A stretch of 64,000 nt of DNA from Polynucleobacter sp. UK-Mo-2m-Kol15 (GTDB taxonomy: Bacteria > Pseudomonadota > Gammaproteobacteria > Burkholderiales > Burkholderiaceae), in contig NZ_JACVQC010000001.1 of NCBI RefSeq assembly GCF_018881505.1, positions 1,657,927-1,721,926 of the forward strand, given 5' to 3'. This document shows positions 33,623 to 42,821 of the stretch, one piece after another (positions within the stretch are counted from its first letter, which is position 1; each line of letters opens with the position of its first letter). The translations under genes were made by a program, and so were the position numbers. Under the pieces are notes generated by a model. It made no database searches and was not told the origin of the DNA. It saw only the letters and a program-made list of their open reading frames with translations.

Positions 33623-34354
33623 ATGTATAAACCGGATGGAAAAGTTGACCGACAGAATAGCTTAGTCACTGAGCATGCTGATATGGTAAAAAAAATGGCC
33701 TATCAAATTAAGGCCAAGTTACCTGCCAATGTCGAAGTAGATGATCTCATCCAGGCTGGGATGATTGGATTAATTGACGCTGCTAATAAGTTTCAAGATA
33801 ACCTAGGCGCCCAATTTAAAACCTATGCATCTCAGCGCATTCATGGCGCAATTATGGATGAGCTCAGGAGTGCCGATTGGTTGCCTCGCAATATTCGCAA
33901 GCAAATGCGGGATGTTGAAAAAGCTATTTCAACTTTGCAACAATCTTTGGGCAGAGCACCGACGGATAGTGAAATTGCTAAAAAGTTGAAAATTAATATT
34001 GATGAATATTTCCAAATCATCACAGAATGCACTGGACACCAACTCATTTATTTTGATGATGTAAATAAATTAGATGACGAAGACCATTTTTTAGATCGCT
34101 TTATCAAAAGCAATAATGATGTAGTTAATGGATTGCTTTCTAGAGGCTTCAAAGAAGCTCTTAAAGAAGCGATTGAAAACCTCCCTGAGCGCGAAAAGAT
34201 CGTCATGGGTCTTTACTATGAACAAGAACTGAATCTGAAAGAAATTGGTGCCGTATTGACTATTTCAGAATCTCGCGTATCTCAGATGCATAGCATTGCT
34301 ATTGCCAGAATACGCGCAACATTAAAGGAGCAGTTATGGACCGGGCCAGCATAG
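33623..34354 (+). CDS. fliA: Flagellar sigma factor sigma28 (FliA)
   Basis: The 243-residue sigma70-family protein has region 2 (LPANVEVDDLIQAGMIGLID, FKTYASQRIHGAIMDELRS, DWLPRNIRKQMRDVE), region 3 (LGRAPTDSEIAKKLKI) and region 4 helix-turn-helix (NLPEREKIVMGLYYEQELNL then SESRVSQMHSIAIARIR). It transcribes late flagellar genes from promoters of the type seen at 44232 and 45463 and is held by FlgM until hook completion. It starts 15 bases after the FlhG-like gene and overlaps motC by 19 bases. Confidence 0.98.
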   Translation: MYKPDGKVDRQNSLVTEHADMVKKMAYQIKAKLPANVEVDDLIQAGMIGLIDAANKFQDNLGAQFKTYASQRIHGAIMDELRSADWLPRNIRKQMRDVEKAISTLQQSLGRAPTDSEIAKKLKINIDEYFQIITECTGHQLIYFDDVNKLDDEDHFLDRFIKSNNDVVNGLLSRGFKEALKEAIENLPEREKIVMGLYYEQELNLKEIGAVLTISESRVSQMHSIAIARIRATLKEQLWTGPA

Positions 34355-35076
34355 GCGGTATTACGCTTGCCTTATTGGGAATCATTATTGGCCAGTCAAT
34401 TGATGGTGGGAAACTTTCATCTTTATTGCAATTATCAGCATTTATCATCGTAATATGCGGCACTTTTGGTGCGGTCTTACTACAAAGTACGCTGCAAAAC
34501 TTTAATGCAGCCTTTCATAAGCTACGTTTTGTATTCTTTGAGCCAATCAATCATCGCCCAGAGATTGCTAAGATACTTCTGGAGTGGAGCCAGATTGCTC
34601 GTAAGGAAGGCACCTTACATCTCGAGCCAATCATGGAAGAGACTACTGACCCATTTATCAAGAAAACCTTGCGCTTAGTTGTTGATGGAGCAACGCCGAA
34701 TACCATCAGAGAGATTGGTGCAATTGAATTAAACCAATATGAATTATCAGAGCGTAATGCGATCAAAGTTTGGGATTCAGCTGGCGGCTACTCCCCTACT
34801 ATTGGCATTTTGGCTGCCGTTATTGGCCTAATCCATGTAATGGAAAATTTGTCAGATCCATCCCTAATCGGTGGTGGCATAGCGATTGCATTTGTTTCAA
34901 CTATCTACGGCGTTGGTCTTGCTAACCTCATATTTATCCCCATTGCCAATAAACTCAAAACTATTCTGCAGGATGAGCTGGCTAATTATGAAATGCTGAT
35001 TGATGGTTTAGCCGGCATTGCAAATGGTGACCACACTATTGTTTTGGAAGATAGAGTTTCTAGCTACTTAAATTGA
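34336..35076 (+). CDS. motC: Second flagellar stator protein, MotC (MotA family)
   Basis: The 246-residue protein has a MotA/PomA-type layout: N-terminal ITLALLGIIIGQSIDGG, AFIIVICGTFGAVLLQSTLQ, a cytoplasmic loop, and two late helices (YSPTIGILAAVIGLIHVM, GGGIAIAFVSTIYGVGLANL). It is shorter than MotA at 24595 and belongs to the MotC branch found beside fliA in other bacteria. GGAGCAG provides the ribosome site inside the fliA end. With MotD it forms an alternative stator whose ion (proton or sodium) cannot be assigned here. Confidence 0.93.
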   Translation: MDRASIGGITLALLGIIIGQSIDGGKLSSLLQLSAFIIVICGTFGAVLLQSTLQNFNAAFHKLRFVFFEPINHRPEIAKILLEWSQIARKEGTLHLEPIMEETTDPFIKKTLRLVVDGATPNTIREIGAIELNQYELSERNAIKVWDSAGGYSPTIGILAAVIGLIHVMENLSDPSLIGGGIAIAFVSTIYGVGLANLIFIPIANKLKTILQDELANYEMLIDGLAGIANGDHTIVLEDRVSSYLN

Positions 35077-35873
35077 TGATGTTACGTAGAAAAATTATCA
35101 AAGATGAAGCAATCCATCACGATCGTTGGCTGGTATCTTACGCAGACTTCATAACACTACTCTTTGCGTTTTTTGTAGTGATGTACACCAGCTCTACTGT
35201 GAATCAAAAGAAATATGAGGCTTTATCTAGCTCAATATCCTCAGCCTTTAGTTTGGTACAAATCACACCTATTAAAAACGTAGATCAGAATAAGGATACA
35301 GTTCACCAAGATACTCCGAACATAAGTCAAAAAAAGGAGCAAAAATTAGTATTAATAGATCCGATTGATATAGGTAAATTAAAAAGGGATCAGTATCTCG
35401 CTGCCAAGGCAAAAATTGACCTCACTCGAAGTGATCTCATTAGAAAACTAAAGCCATTAATTGACCAAGGCAAAATTAGTATTGCTCAAGTTCCTAGGGG
35501 AATTCGGATTGACATCCAAGATAACTTCTTATTCGCCCCCGGATCAGCGAAAATTTCGAGTCCTTTGGCCATTAGTACATTAACCGAAATTACGCCAATC
35601 TTAGTCAATAGCAACCGCCCTATTGATATTGAAGGCCATACAGATAACAGACCCATCAAAAATAAAGAATACGGCTCTAATTGGGAGCTCTCAGCATTAA
35701 GAGCAACTGCTGTACTCAGAATTCTGAATGAAGAGGGTCTTAATGAGGAGCACTTGAGTGCCACAGGATTTGCTTCATCAAGACCAATTGACAGCAATGA
35801 GTCGTCACAGGGACGAGCTAAAAATAGAAGAGTTTCAATATTTGTAATACAGGATGGTTTATTAAACCAATAG
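35073..35873 (+). CDS. motD: Second flagellar stator protein, MotD (MotB family)
   Basis: The 266-residue protein starts MMMLRRKIIKDEAIHHDRWL. Its one membrane helix carries the ion-binding D25 (SYADFITLLFAFFVVMYTSS), and an OmpA-like domain includes RPIDIEGHTDNRPI, NWELSALRATAVLRILNEE and GRAKNRRVSIFV. It pairs with MotC through a four-base overlap. The gene ends 18 bases from the convergent flgJ gene, with no terminator visible in the gap, so readthrough antisense to flgJ is possible. Confidence 0.94.
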   Translation: MMMLRRKIIKDEAIHHDRWLVSYADFITLLFAFFVVMYTSSTVNQKKYEALSSSISSAFSLVQITPIKNVDQNKDTVHQDTPNISQKKEQKLVLIDPIDIGKLKRDQYLAAKAKIDLTRSDLIRKLKPLIDQGKISIAQVPRGIRIDIQDNFLFAPGSAKISSPLAISTLTEITPILVNSNRPIDIEGHTDNRPIKNKEYGSNWELSALRATAVLRILNEEGLNEEHLSATGFASSRPIDSNESSQGRAKNRRVSIFVIQDGLLNQ

Positions 35874-35891
35874 AAAATTACTGCTATTGAA

Positions 35892-37049
35892 TTACTTGCT
35901 CAGCTTAACAATTTGGTCGATGACTTTATTAAGCTTTTTAGCATATTGAGGATCAGTTGCATAACCTGAACTCGCGATTGCACTTGCATAGCTAGCAGGC
36001 GCATCAAGCTGACTCATGACCCCCCTGAACCTTGGGCTTGAACTAATCATGTTGGCAAAATCTCTAAATGAGTCTGCATATGAGTCATAAGCTCTAAATT
36101 TCTCCACGGAACTTTGCATTACCCCGTTTACATATTCAGTAGTTGTGGCATTAACCACCTTACCTGTCCAATTAGGACTTGCCTTGATGCCAAATAAATT
36201 AAAGCTGAGTGTGCCATCGGCAGCCTTAATTTCCTTCTTACCCCATCCAGTCTCTAAAGCAGCCTGACCCAACATATAGTTTGCTGGCAATCCACTAGTT
36301 TTACTTGCCTCTTGGGCATGAGATGCAAATCGATCCATAAATGGTCCAGCGGTATCTTTAAATGACTTTGAAAGCGATGTCACCACCTCTTCTGCAGAGC
36401 TGATCAGCTCATTTTTCAAGCGGCTGACTTTATTCAACCAACTAGTTTCGGCATTGATATTGCCTGGCTTAGGAGCAGAGATAGATTCAACATCCGAGGA
36501 TTTGGTTAGATTTCCAATTTTTTGATACGCATTTGCGTAACGATTAAAAGCATTGCTACCAGCAATCGATCCCGATGTAATGTCAGCCTCAAACATCGAC
36601 GTAAATAGACTATCTGTACCGGCATTAGCCTGATTGATCGAATTGCTTGAGCTCAGAGCTCCCAAAATAGTGCTAGGCTTTATTCCAGACTGAGCTTGAC
36701 TGACGTCTGCAGGAATAGCTTGTCCAGCTGCTTTAGACAATTGGCGCGTAAGCATATCTGCTAGCCCTATACCCTTGCCTGCAGCAATCTTTTGGCTAAT
36801 TTGCTGATCAAACATAGAGGTATACATTTTACTGGCCTCGTTATCAAACATGCCCTCAGAATGCGTCGCATCCCTCATGCTCTTGAGCATCATGGCAACA
36901 AATACAGCCTCAAACTGCTTTGCAACACCTTTGATTGCTTCGGGAGAATTTTCTTTTGCCGAAAGCTTTAGGTTGCCCAATGCTTTCGCATCTAATGCAA
37001 ACTGATTACTGACATCAGTTGCTGACCGGGTATCAATTGGTGATGCCAT
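35892..37049 (-). CDS. flgJ: Peptidoglycan hydrolase/rod cap FlgJ
   Basis: The 385-residue dual-domain protein has an N-terminal rod-binding part (AKQFEAVFVAMMLKSMRDAT, then SEGMFDNEASKMYTSMFDQQ). A serine/asparagine-rich linker follows, then a C-terminal glucosaminidase domain (ANYMLGQAALETGWGKKEIK, SFNLFGIKASPNWTGK, then FRAYDSYADSFRDFANMI). FlgJ caps the growing rod and opens the cell wall. It is the last gene of the flgB-to-flgJ operon. The linker is longer than in Salmonella FlgJ (316 residues). Confidence 0.95.
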   Translation of the reverse strand: MASPIDTRSATDVSNQFALDAKALGNLKLSAKENSPEAIKGVAKQFEAVFVAMMLKSMRDATHSEGMFDNEASKMYTSMFDQQISQKIAAGKGIGLADMLTRQLSKAAGQAIPADVSQAQSGIKPSTILGALSSSNSINQANAGTDSLFTSMFEADITSGSIAGSNAFNRYANAYQKIGNLTKSSDVESISAPKPGNINAETSWLNKVSRLKNELISSAEEVVTSLSKSFKDTAGPFMDRFASHAQEASKTSGLPANYMLGQAALETGWGKKEIKAADGTLSFNLFGIKASPNWTGKVVNATTTEYVNGVMQSSVEKFRAYDSYADSFRDFANMISSSPRFRGVMSQLDAPASYASAIASSGYATDPQYAKKLNKVIDQIVKLSK

Positions 37050-37058
37050 ACTATTAGC

Positions 37059-38228
37059 TTAAATAATCTCAATTTCAGCATGCAATGATCCGGCCGCCTT
37101 AATAGCTTGGATGATGGCAACCAGATCTTGTGGGGTTGCGCCAATTGCATTGAGCGCCCTCACAACCTCAGTTAAAGATGCCCCGGTTGCCAACTGTATG
37201 ACGCTGCCAGGCGCTTGATTCAGGCTGACTTGCGATACCGCCGACTCAACGGTTCTGCCTGCAGCAAATGCATTAGGTTGACTAATGACAGGTGTAGTAC
37301 TAATAACTACTGTCAAATTACCATGAGCAACAGCACATTCTTCCAAGCGAACAGCCTGATTCAGAACAATGGAGCCTGTTCGCGCATTCAGAATGACCTT
37401 CGCTATACCCTTAGCGGTAGTGACATCAATGTTTTCTAGTTCAGATAAAAACTTAACGCGATCACCCTGCTCTACTTCAGAAGATTTAATATTAATGACT
37501 CGAGCATCCATAGCTAGGGCAATATTCTTACCAAATTTCTTATTAATTGCCATGGCAATGGTATTGGCATTAGAGAAATCTGAATTTTTTAGCTCTAAAT
37601 TGACAAAGTTTGCCTGAGCAAGCTCATATGGAACTAAACGTTCAACCGTAGCACCTGCTGATATGCGTCCGGCATTTAATTGATTGATAGTGGCAGAGCT
37701 TCCATTTGCAGATGCGGACGCACCCCCAATGACGATATTGCCCTGTGCCATGGCGTAGATTTGGCCATCAGCACCTTTCAGCGGGCTCATTAGCAAAGTT
37801 CCACCTCTGAGAGTCTTTGCATTACCCATGGCAGAAACAGTGACATCTAAGTTTTGACCAATTTGGGCAAATGGAGGGAGTGTCGTTGTCACGATCACAG
37901 CAGCTACGTTTTTGAGCTGGATCTGTGTAAAGGTGCCAGGAGGAAGGGTGATGCCTAAAGACTGCAACATACTTAAGGTGGTCTGAATGGTAAATGGGGT
38001 TTGGGTTGTTTGGTCACCAGTACCATCAAGTCCAACTACCAATCCATAACCAATTAATTGGTTACCACGCATACCTTGCAGATTAACTAAATCTTTAATT
38101 CTCTCAGCCTGAACAGATGACGTGAATACTAGACAGCCAAACATCAACAAAGCCGCCAAGAAAGAGCCTACCTTGAGAGAGAATGATGGGAGCCTTAAGG
38201 ACTGGAGTAGCATGTTGATCTTAATCAA
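37059..38228 (-). CDS. flgI: Flagellar P-ring protein FlgI
   Basis: The 389-residue protein has an export signal (FSLKVGSFLAALLMFGCLVF, cleaved near VQA), the family start RIKDLVNLQGMRGNQLIGYG, and the C-terminal end GATPQDLVAIIQAIKAAGSL. FlgI forms the periplasmic P-ring bushing. Its ATG overlaps the flgH stop by four bases. A second ATG five codons in (MLLQSL) would shorten the n-region and is equally possible. Confidence 0.97.
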   Translation of the reverse strand: MIKINMLLQSLRLPSFSLKVGSFLAALLMFGCLVFTSSVQAERIKDLVNLQGMRGNQLIGYGLVVGLDGTGDQTTQTPFTIQTTLSMLQSLGITLPPGTFTQIQLKNVAAVIVTTTLPPFAQIGQNLDVTVSAMGNAKTLRGGTLLMSPLKGADGQIYAMAQGNIVIGGASASANGSSATINQLNAGRISAGATVERLVPYELAQANFVNLELKNSDFSNANTIAMAINKKFGKNIALAMDARVINIKSSEVEQGDRVKFLSELENIDVTTAKGIAKVILNARTGSIVLNQAVRLEECAVAHGNLTVVISTTPVISQPNAFAAGRTVESAVSQVSLNQAPGSVIQLATGASLTEVVRALNAIGATPQDLVAIIQAIKAAGSLHAEIEII

Positions 38229-38908
38229 AAAGGAAGGACGCTATAAAAGAAGCGGGTTATTGCACTACTAATATATGAAGCATCCATAAAATTATTTGAG
38301 CGGAATTCAAAGCGAGCATCAGCGATGGTATTTGAAGAAACAGCATTATCTGTGGTTATCATTGCGGGGTTAACCACACCAGATAATCTAATAAATTGTG
38401 TCCCTTGATTGCCCCCCAATTGCTTTTCTCCGGCAACAACTAAAAATCCATTTGGCATAACTTCAGTAACAGTTACTGAAATAGAGCCAGTAAATACGCT
38501 GCTAGAAGCACCACTATTTTTAACCTCAGCTGAATTAGAGTTACTGATAGTCCAGGTAGGTTGAACATTATCTCCATTCAGATTTTGAGATGATGAGTCC
38601 GCAGTTCCAGCTTTATCATTTTTATCATTAAGGCTATTTGATGCAGATGTATTATCAGAGATAATCACTGTCAATATGTCACCAACACGCTTTGCCTTAA
38701 TTCCCTCGAATATAGGCTTATATGAGCCGACATTAAAGATTGAGCCCGCAGGAGGTGTGTACCTCACCGGTAGAGTCTTTTGAGGGCCATCATTCTTGGT
38801 GATAGTTGTAGGATCTACTGACACGCAAGCAGAAAGCAATCCAATCAGGATTGCTGATAGCCCTTTAAAAGCTGTTGAAACGAGGATATCTAACGCAGAT
38901 TTCATCAT
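38225..38908 (-). CDS. flgH: Flagellar L-ring lipoprotein FlgH
   Basis: The 227-residue lipoprotein has signal and lipobox AILIGLLSACVSVDPTT. The FlgH features follow: GSIFNVGSYKPIFEGIKAKR, VGDILTVIISDNTSASNSLN, then MPNGFLVVAGEKQLGGNQGT and FIRLSGVVNPAMIT. It forms the outer-membrane L-ring. The C-terminal FYSVLPF matches the family end. It follows flgG by 14 bases. Confidence 0.97.
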   Translation of the reverse strand: MMKSALDILVSTAFKGLSAILIGLLSACVSVDPTTITKNDGPQKTLPVRYTPPAGSIFNVGSYKPIFEGIKAKRVGDILTVIISDNTSASNSLNDKNDKAGTADSSSQNLNGDNVQPTWTISNSNSAEVKNSGASSSVFTGSISVTVTEVMPNGFLVVAGEKQLGGNQGTQFIRLSGVVNPAMITTDNAVSSNTIADARFEFRSNNFMDASYISSAITRFFYSVLPF

Positions 38909-38922
38909 ATACCTAATTGAGA

Positions 38923-39708
38923 TTAGCCCATTTGACCCAGTTTTTGGAGCATTTGGTCGGAGGTTGTAATTGCCTTACTGTTAATCTCATACGCGCGTTG
39001 GGTTTGAATCATATTTACCATTTCTTCAACCACGTTCACGTTTGAAGTTTCCACGAATCCCTGTACAAGAACACCTGCGCCACTTGAGCCCGGCGATAAA
39101 GTAGTGGGAGTCCCGGATGCAGCTGTTTCAACGTAGAGATTCTCACCCTTGGCTTGTAAGCCTGCTGGGTTAATAAAAGTAGCCAGCTGAATAGTTCCAA
39201 CCTGAGTAACAGCTACACTGTTTGGTAGTGTGATGGATACTACGCCGTCCGCTGCAACAGTAACGGATTGTGCATTTGTAGGCACAGTAATTGCAGGAGA
39301 AAGTGGATGGCCACTCGAGTTCACCACATTGCCATTGTTATTGATCTGGAAACTACCATCACGGGTATAGGAAATAGACCCATCAGGCATCGAGATTTGA
39401 AAGAATCCAGAGCCGTTGATCGCTAAATCATTATTGTTATTAGTTTGCTGCAAGTTGCCCTGAGTAAAAATACGCTCTGTTGCAACTGGCTTAACACCAG
39501 TACCAACTTGCAATCCAGTGGGTAACTGGGTTTGCTGGGTAGACTGGGCGCCCGGTTGACGAATATTTTGATACAGCAAGTCCTCAAAAACAGCGCGGCT
39601 CTTTTTAAAACCATTAGTACTCACGTTAGCCAAGTTATTGGATATCACATCCATTTGAGTCTGCTGTGCCTCTAAACCTGTCTTAGAAATCCATAGTGAT
39701 CGTAACAT
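38923..39708 (-). CDS. flgG: Distal rod protein FlgG
   Basis: The 261-residue protein starts [20 protein letters not shown] and has the rod/hook N-terminal motif [20 protein letters not shown]. The FlgG-specific [11 protein letters not shown] and the C-terminal coil [20 protein letters not shown] with [12 protein letters not shown] follow. It builds the distal rod. Length equals the family norm of 260. Confidence 0.98.
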   Translation of the reverse strand: MLRSLWISKTGLEAQQTQMDVISNNLANVSTNGFKKSRAVFEDLLYQNIRQPGAQSTQQTQLPTGLQVGTGVKPVATERIFTQGNLQQTNNNNDLAINGSGFFQISMPDGSISYTRDGSFQINNNGNVVNSSGHPLSPAITVPTNAQSVTVAADGVVSITLPNSVAVTQVGTIQLATFINPAGLQAKGENLYVETAASGTPTTLSPGSSGAGVLVQGFVETSNVNVVEEMVNMIQTQRAYEINSKAITTSDQMLQKLGQMG

Positions 39709-39740
39709 TATCTTTCCTTTAGTTTATTCAGTGCAGTCAA

Positions 39741-40481
39741 TTACGCGAGGCGAAACAGTTGTGCAGCTTGTTGATTATTATTTTCAGCTTTTTTTGCTAA
39801 CATCAACTGGGTATCAAATTGTCTTGCCAGTGAAATCATATTCACCATCGAACTCACAACACTAACGTTACTGTTTTCAAGTGCGCTGCCTACGACTCTG
39901 ACGTTGATATCGGCAGCTGTTGGCGATAGATCCCTGTTGTTAAATAGTCCATCCAAACCACGAACTAAATTTGCCTCATCTGGGTTTACCAGCTTTAGCG
40001 TATCAATTGGAGTGGAGGCACGCCCAGCAACAGATTCATCCACGCTTGAAACGGTTCCATCCGAGCCAATCGATACAACGACGTTTGGCGGAATAGTGAT
40101 CGGGCCACCAGCGCCCAATACATTTAAGCCATCTGCAGTCTGCAAAATACCGTTATCACTTACTCTAAAGGAACCATTTCGTGTAAGTCCCTCACTACCA
40201 TCTCTACGTTGAACTGCAAACCAACCCTTACCCTCGATGGCAACATCGAGTGGACGTCCTGTTTGCTGAATAGATCCCGGTGTAAAGTCAGTACCAGTAG
40301 TTGCGCTCGCAACAAATGCTCGAGTGTCAGCCCCTGGACCATTTACTGGAACAGAACGAAAGGAATCTACTTGGGCTTTGAAACCAAAAGTTGATACGTT
40401 CGCTAAATTATGCGAATTAGTAGCCTGCTGATTCATGATCTGCTCTAAGCCACTTGCAACGGTATATATTGCTTTATCCAT
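39741..40481 (-). CDS. flgF: Proximal rod protein FlgF
   Basis: The 246-residue protein starts MDKAIYTVASGLEQIMNQQA, has NSHNLANVSTFGFKAQVDSF and RDGSEGLTRNGSFRVSDNG, and ends with ENSNVSVVSSMVNMISLARQ followed by FDTQLMLAKKAENNNQQAA. It is the rod segment between the FlgB/FlgC part and FlgG. It sits between flgE and flgG in the standard order. Confidence 0.97.
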   Translation of the reverse strand: MDKAIYTVASGLEQIMNQQATNSHNLANVSTFGFKAQVDSFRSVPVNGPGADTRAFVASATTGTDFTPGSIQQTGRPLDVAIEGKGWFAVQRRDGSEGLTRNGSFRVSDNGILQTADGLNVLGAGGPITIPPNVVVSIGSDGTVSSVDESVAGRASTPIDTLKLVNPDEANLVRGLDGLFNNRDLSPTAADINVRVVGSALENSNVSVVSSMVNMISLARQFDTQLMLAKKAENNNQQAAQLFRLA

Positions 40482-40514
40482 ATATTTATTAACTATCCTT
40501 TATTGAAAAGAACG

Positions 40515-41687
40515 TTAGCCGCCCATCGCAATTAAGGTTTGATAGTTTTGATTCTCAAGCTTAATCGCTTGAGCGTTGGCTTGATATGCCTGCTGAGCAG
40601 CCAGTAACTTCACCATATCGCCAGTCTGGTCCGTATTAGAGGCCTCTAGAGAAGATCCTGTGAGCGTTCCAACACCTTCCGAGCCTGCAACGCCAATCGT
40701 AGGCTCACCAGAAGCAGCAGTCTCGTACCAAGAGACATTTCCTTGAGAGCGCAAGCCATTGTTATTGGCAAAAGTAGCTAGTGCAATCTGAGCAATATCG
40801 AAGGTACTACCATCATTGTAGATCCCTGTAATAATGCCACTACTACCGATACTGAAATCAACTAGATATGCTGCGGTGACACCCTCAACGGTGACCTCAA
40901 CATCAGGTGGGAGACCACCAAGCGGGGACCATAAATCTACCAAAATCGTACTGTCCTCGTCACCAGTGCCTGTGGCCACTAAGGTGCCGTCACCATCAGG
41001 CTCAGCAAATGTATAGTTGCCCAGGGTTCCTGAAAAGTCTCCGGAGTCACTAGTTGAGCCATCGTTTGCATAGTTGTAAAAAATGTCCGCAAGATCAATC
41101 GTTGAGATCTGTGAACCTGAAGTATTGGTAAAAGTTAAGCCACCTAATGTGACATATCCTTCGGCCTGCAGAGGATAAAAGGTAATAGTGTCTTCCTCGT
41201 ATACACGAGTTGCAGTATCCGGATTAATGTCATAGGTGCTCAAATCAATCTCTGCCGGAGTACCCGTTGCCGTCACCGTACCATCTGTTGCAGCGGTATA
41301 GCCCATGACATACTGGCCGCTACTATTGACTAAATAGTTCTCACTATTTTGCAAGAAATGTCCATTACGAGTGTATGAAGTCAGCTCTAAAGTACTGTCA
41401 TAAGTAATGAAAAAACCTGGCCCTGAAATTGCCGCATCTAACGATGTATTTGTGCTGGTAATTGATCCTTGAGCAAATGACTGCTTAATATTGGAGATCA
41501 TTACGCCATCACCTGTCTGACTTCCTGCTCCTGCATTAGCCGCATTCAGATGGGTCGCCAATACATTACTAAAATCTGTACTAGCAGACTTATAACCGTA
41601 AGTAGTTACGTTGGCAATATTCTTACCCAATACACTTAAGTTTTCTGAAGCAGCTTGAAGCCCACTTAATCCTGTTTCAAAAGCCAT
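40515..41687 (-). CDS. flgE: Flagellar hook protein FlgE
   Basis: The 390-residue protein has the hook N-terminus MAFETGLSGLQAASENLSVL with IANVTTYGYKSASTDFSNVL. The C-terminal coil is TGSSLEASNTDQTGDMVKLL with QQAYQANAQAIKLENQNYQT. The middle D1/D2 portion is acidic and rich in Asp, Gly and Thr (NYANDGSTSDSGDFSGTLGN), which gives a low-pI surface. It polymerises into the hook. It follows flgD by 20 bases. Confidence 0.97.
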   Translation of the reverse strand: MAFETGLSGLQAASENLSVLGKNIANVTTYGYKSASTDFSNVLATHLNAANAGAGSQTGDGVMISNIKQSFAQGSITSTNTSLDAAISGPGFFITYDSTLELTSYTRNGHFLQNSENYLVNSSGQYVMGYTAATDGTVTATGTPAEIDLSTYDINPDTATRVYEEDTITFYPLQAEGYVTLGGLTFTNTSGSQISTIDLADIFYNYANDGSTSDSGDFSGTLGNYTFAEPDGDGTLVATGTGDEDSTILVDLWSPLGGLPPDVEVTVEGVTAAYLVDFSIGSSGIITGIYNDGSTFDIAQIALATFANNNGLRSQGNVSWYETAASGEPTIGVAGSEGVGTLTGSSLEASNTDQTGDMVKLLAAQQAYQANAQAIKLENQNYQTLIAMGG

Positions 41688-41707
41688 AACAGTCTCCTTA
41701 ATGAAAT

Positions 41708-42379
41708 TTATTGAATTTGAACAACGCTTGACAATGATGTAGTGGTACCATTTCCAAGAACTAACTGGGTAGCACCACTCTTCGGATCATTTCCAACTGC
41801 ATTAACTTTGGCATAAGTAAGTCCAACACCATTCACAGACTTACCACCCGTGTTTGCTGCGACCTGCAATGTATATGCTCCATCTGGCAATGCTTTGCCA
41901 GTCTGGTCTTTACCATTCCAAGTCAAAGGAATCACGCCAGCGCCTTGAGTTCCTAGATTCATGCTGTCCACAGTCTGGCCAGCAGCATTTCGGATAGAGA
42001 CCATGACGCTGCTAGCAGCGGTAGGAAGCTGCACAGCAAATGCTGAATCACCATTAACTAAATTAAATGCTTTACCTGGCGCAAGAACGCTTTTCCCGAT
42101 CAAGCTTGATGCTTGATATGTTTGACCAGATTGCAGGGTTTTAGACATTTCTGCCATCGATGAATTTAACTGGTTAATGCCATCTACAGTGCTGATTTGG
42201 GCTAACTGACTCGTCATCTGTGAGCTATCCATTGGATTCGTTGGATCTTGATATTTAATCTGAGCCACCAACATCGTCATGAATTGATCTTGAATTTTTT
42301 TACCACTAGAAGCAACAGCTGCGTTTGCAGCAGCACCAACATTACTAGTTTGGTTGAGGTTTGAGACTGTAGTTGTCAT
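41708..42379 (-). CDS. flgD: Hook cap/assembly protein FlgD
   Basis: The 223-residue protein has the FlgD N-terminal motif QDQFMTMLVAQIKYQDPTNP MDSSQMTSQLAQ (shown in two parts) and an FlgD tudor/fibronectin-like C-terminal part with IPLTWNGKDQTGKALPDGAY. It is the scaffold for hook polymerisation, removed when the hook is finished. It lies between flgC and flgE as usual. Confidence 0.96.
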   Translation of the reverse strand: MTTTVSNLNQTSNVGAAANAAVASSGKKIQDQFMTMLVAQIKYQDPTNPMDSSQMTSQLAQISTVDGINQLNSSMAEMSKTLQSGQTYQASSLIGKSVLAPGKAFNLVNGDSAFAVQLPTAASSVMVSIRNAAGQTVDSMNLGTQGAGVIPLTWNGKDQTGKALPDGAYTLQVAANTGGKSVNGVGLTYAKVNAVGNDPKSGATQLVLGNGTTTSLSSVVQIQ

Positions 42380-42393
42380 ATATTAAGATCCGC

Positions 42394-42801
42394 TTAGGAT
42401 TGACCAATAGAAAGGGTTTTTTGTAGCATGGCTTTTGCAGCATTCATCGTTTCAACACTATTCTGGTAGGAGCGTGTTGTAGAGATCATATTGACCATCT
42501 CTTGTGTGACATTCACATTCGGCATCGTCACATATCCCTCTTTATTTGCTAAAGGATTACCTGGCTGATATGACATGCGCGGTGGAGTTTGATCTTCAAT
42601 CACTTTATCAACAGCAACACCGTGGAAGTTTGATCCATCAATGGACGCAGACTTAAAGCTCACTTGCTTTGATTTATAAGGCGTTCCATCAGCACCAGTA
42701 ATCGTCTCTGCGTTGGCCAAATTACTAGCAACGGTATTCAATCGCTGAGACTGTGCACTGAGTGCAGAGCTGGAGATGTTAAAGACATTAAATAATGACA
42801 T
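42394..42801 (-). CDS. flgC: Proximal rod protein FlgC
   Basis: The 135-residue protein has FNVFNISSSALSAQSQRLNT, VASNLANAETITGADGTPYK and the C-terminal YVTMPNVNVTQEMVNMISTT then RSYQNSVETMNAAKAMLQKT. Length equals the family norm (about 134). It forms the proximal rod with FlgB and FlgF. Confidence 0.98.
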   Translation of the reverse strand: MSLFNVFNISSSALSAQSQRLNTVASNLANAETITGADGTPYKSKQVSFKSASIDGSNFHGVAVDKVIEDQTPPRMSYQPGNPLANKEGYVTMPNVNVTQEMVNMISTTRSYQNSVETMNAAKAMLQKTLSIGQS

Positions 42802-42821
42802 GATTTATCCTTTGATAAACG

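Noticed and set aside
34336..35873. ExbB/TolQ-ExbD/TolR transporter pair instead of motCD
   Set aside because: The second protein has an OmpA-like peptidoglycan-binding domain and both lie behind fliA, which fits stator proteins.
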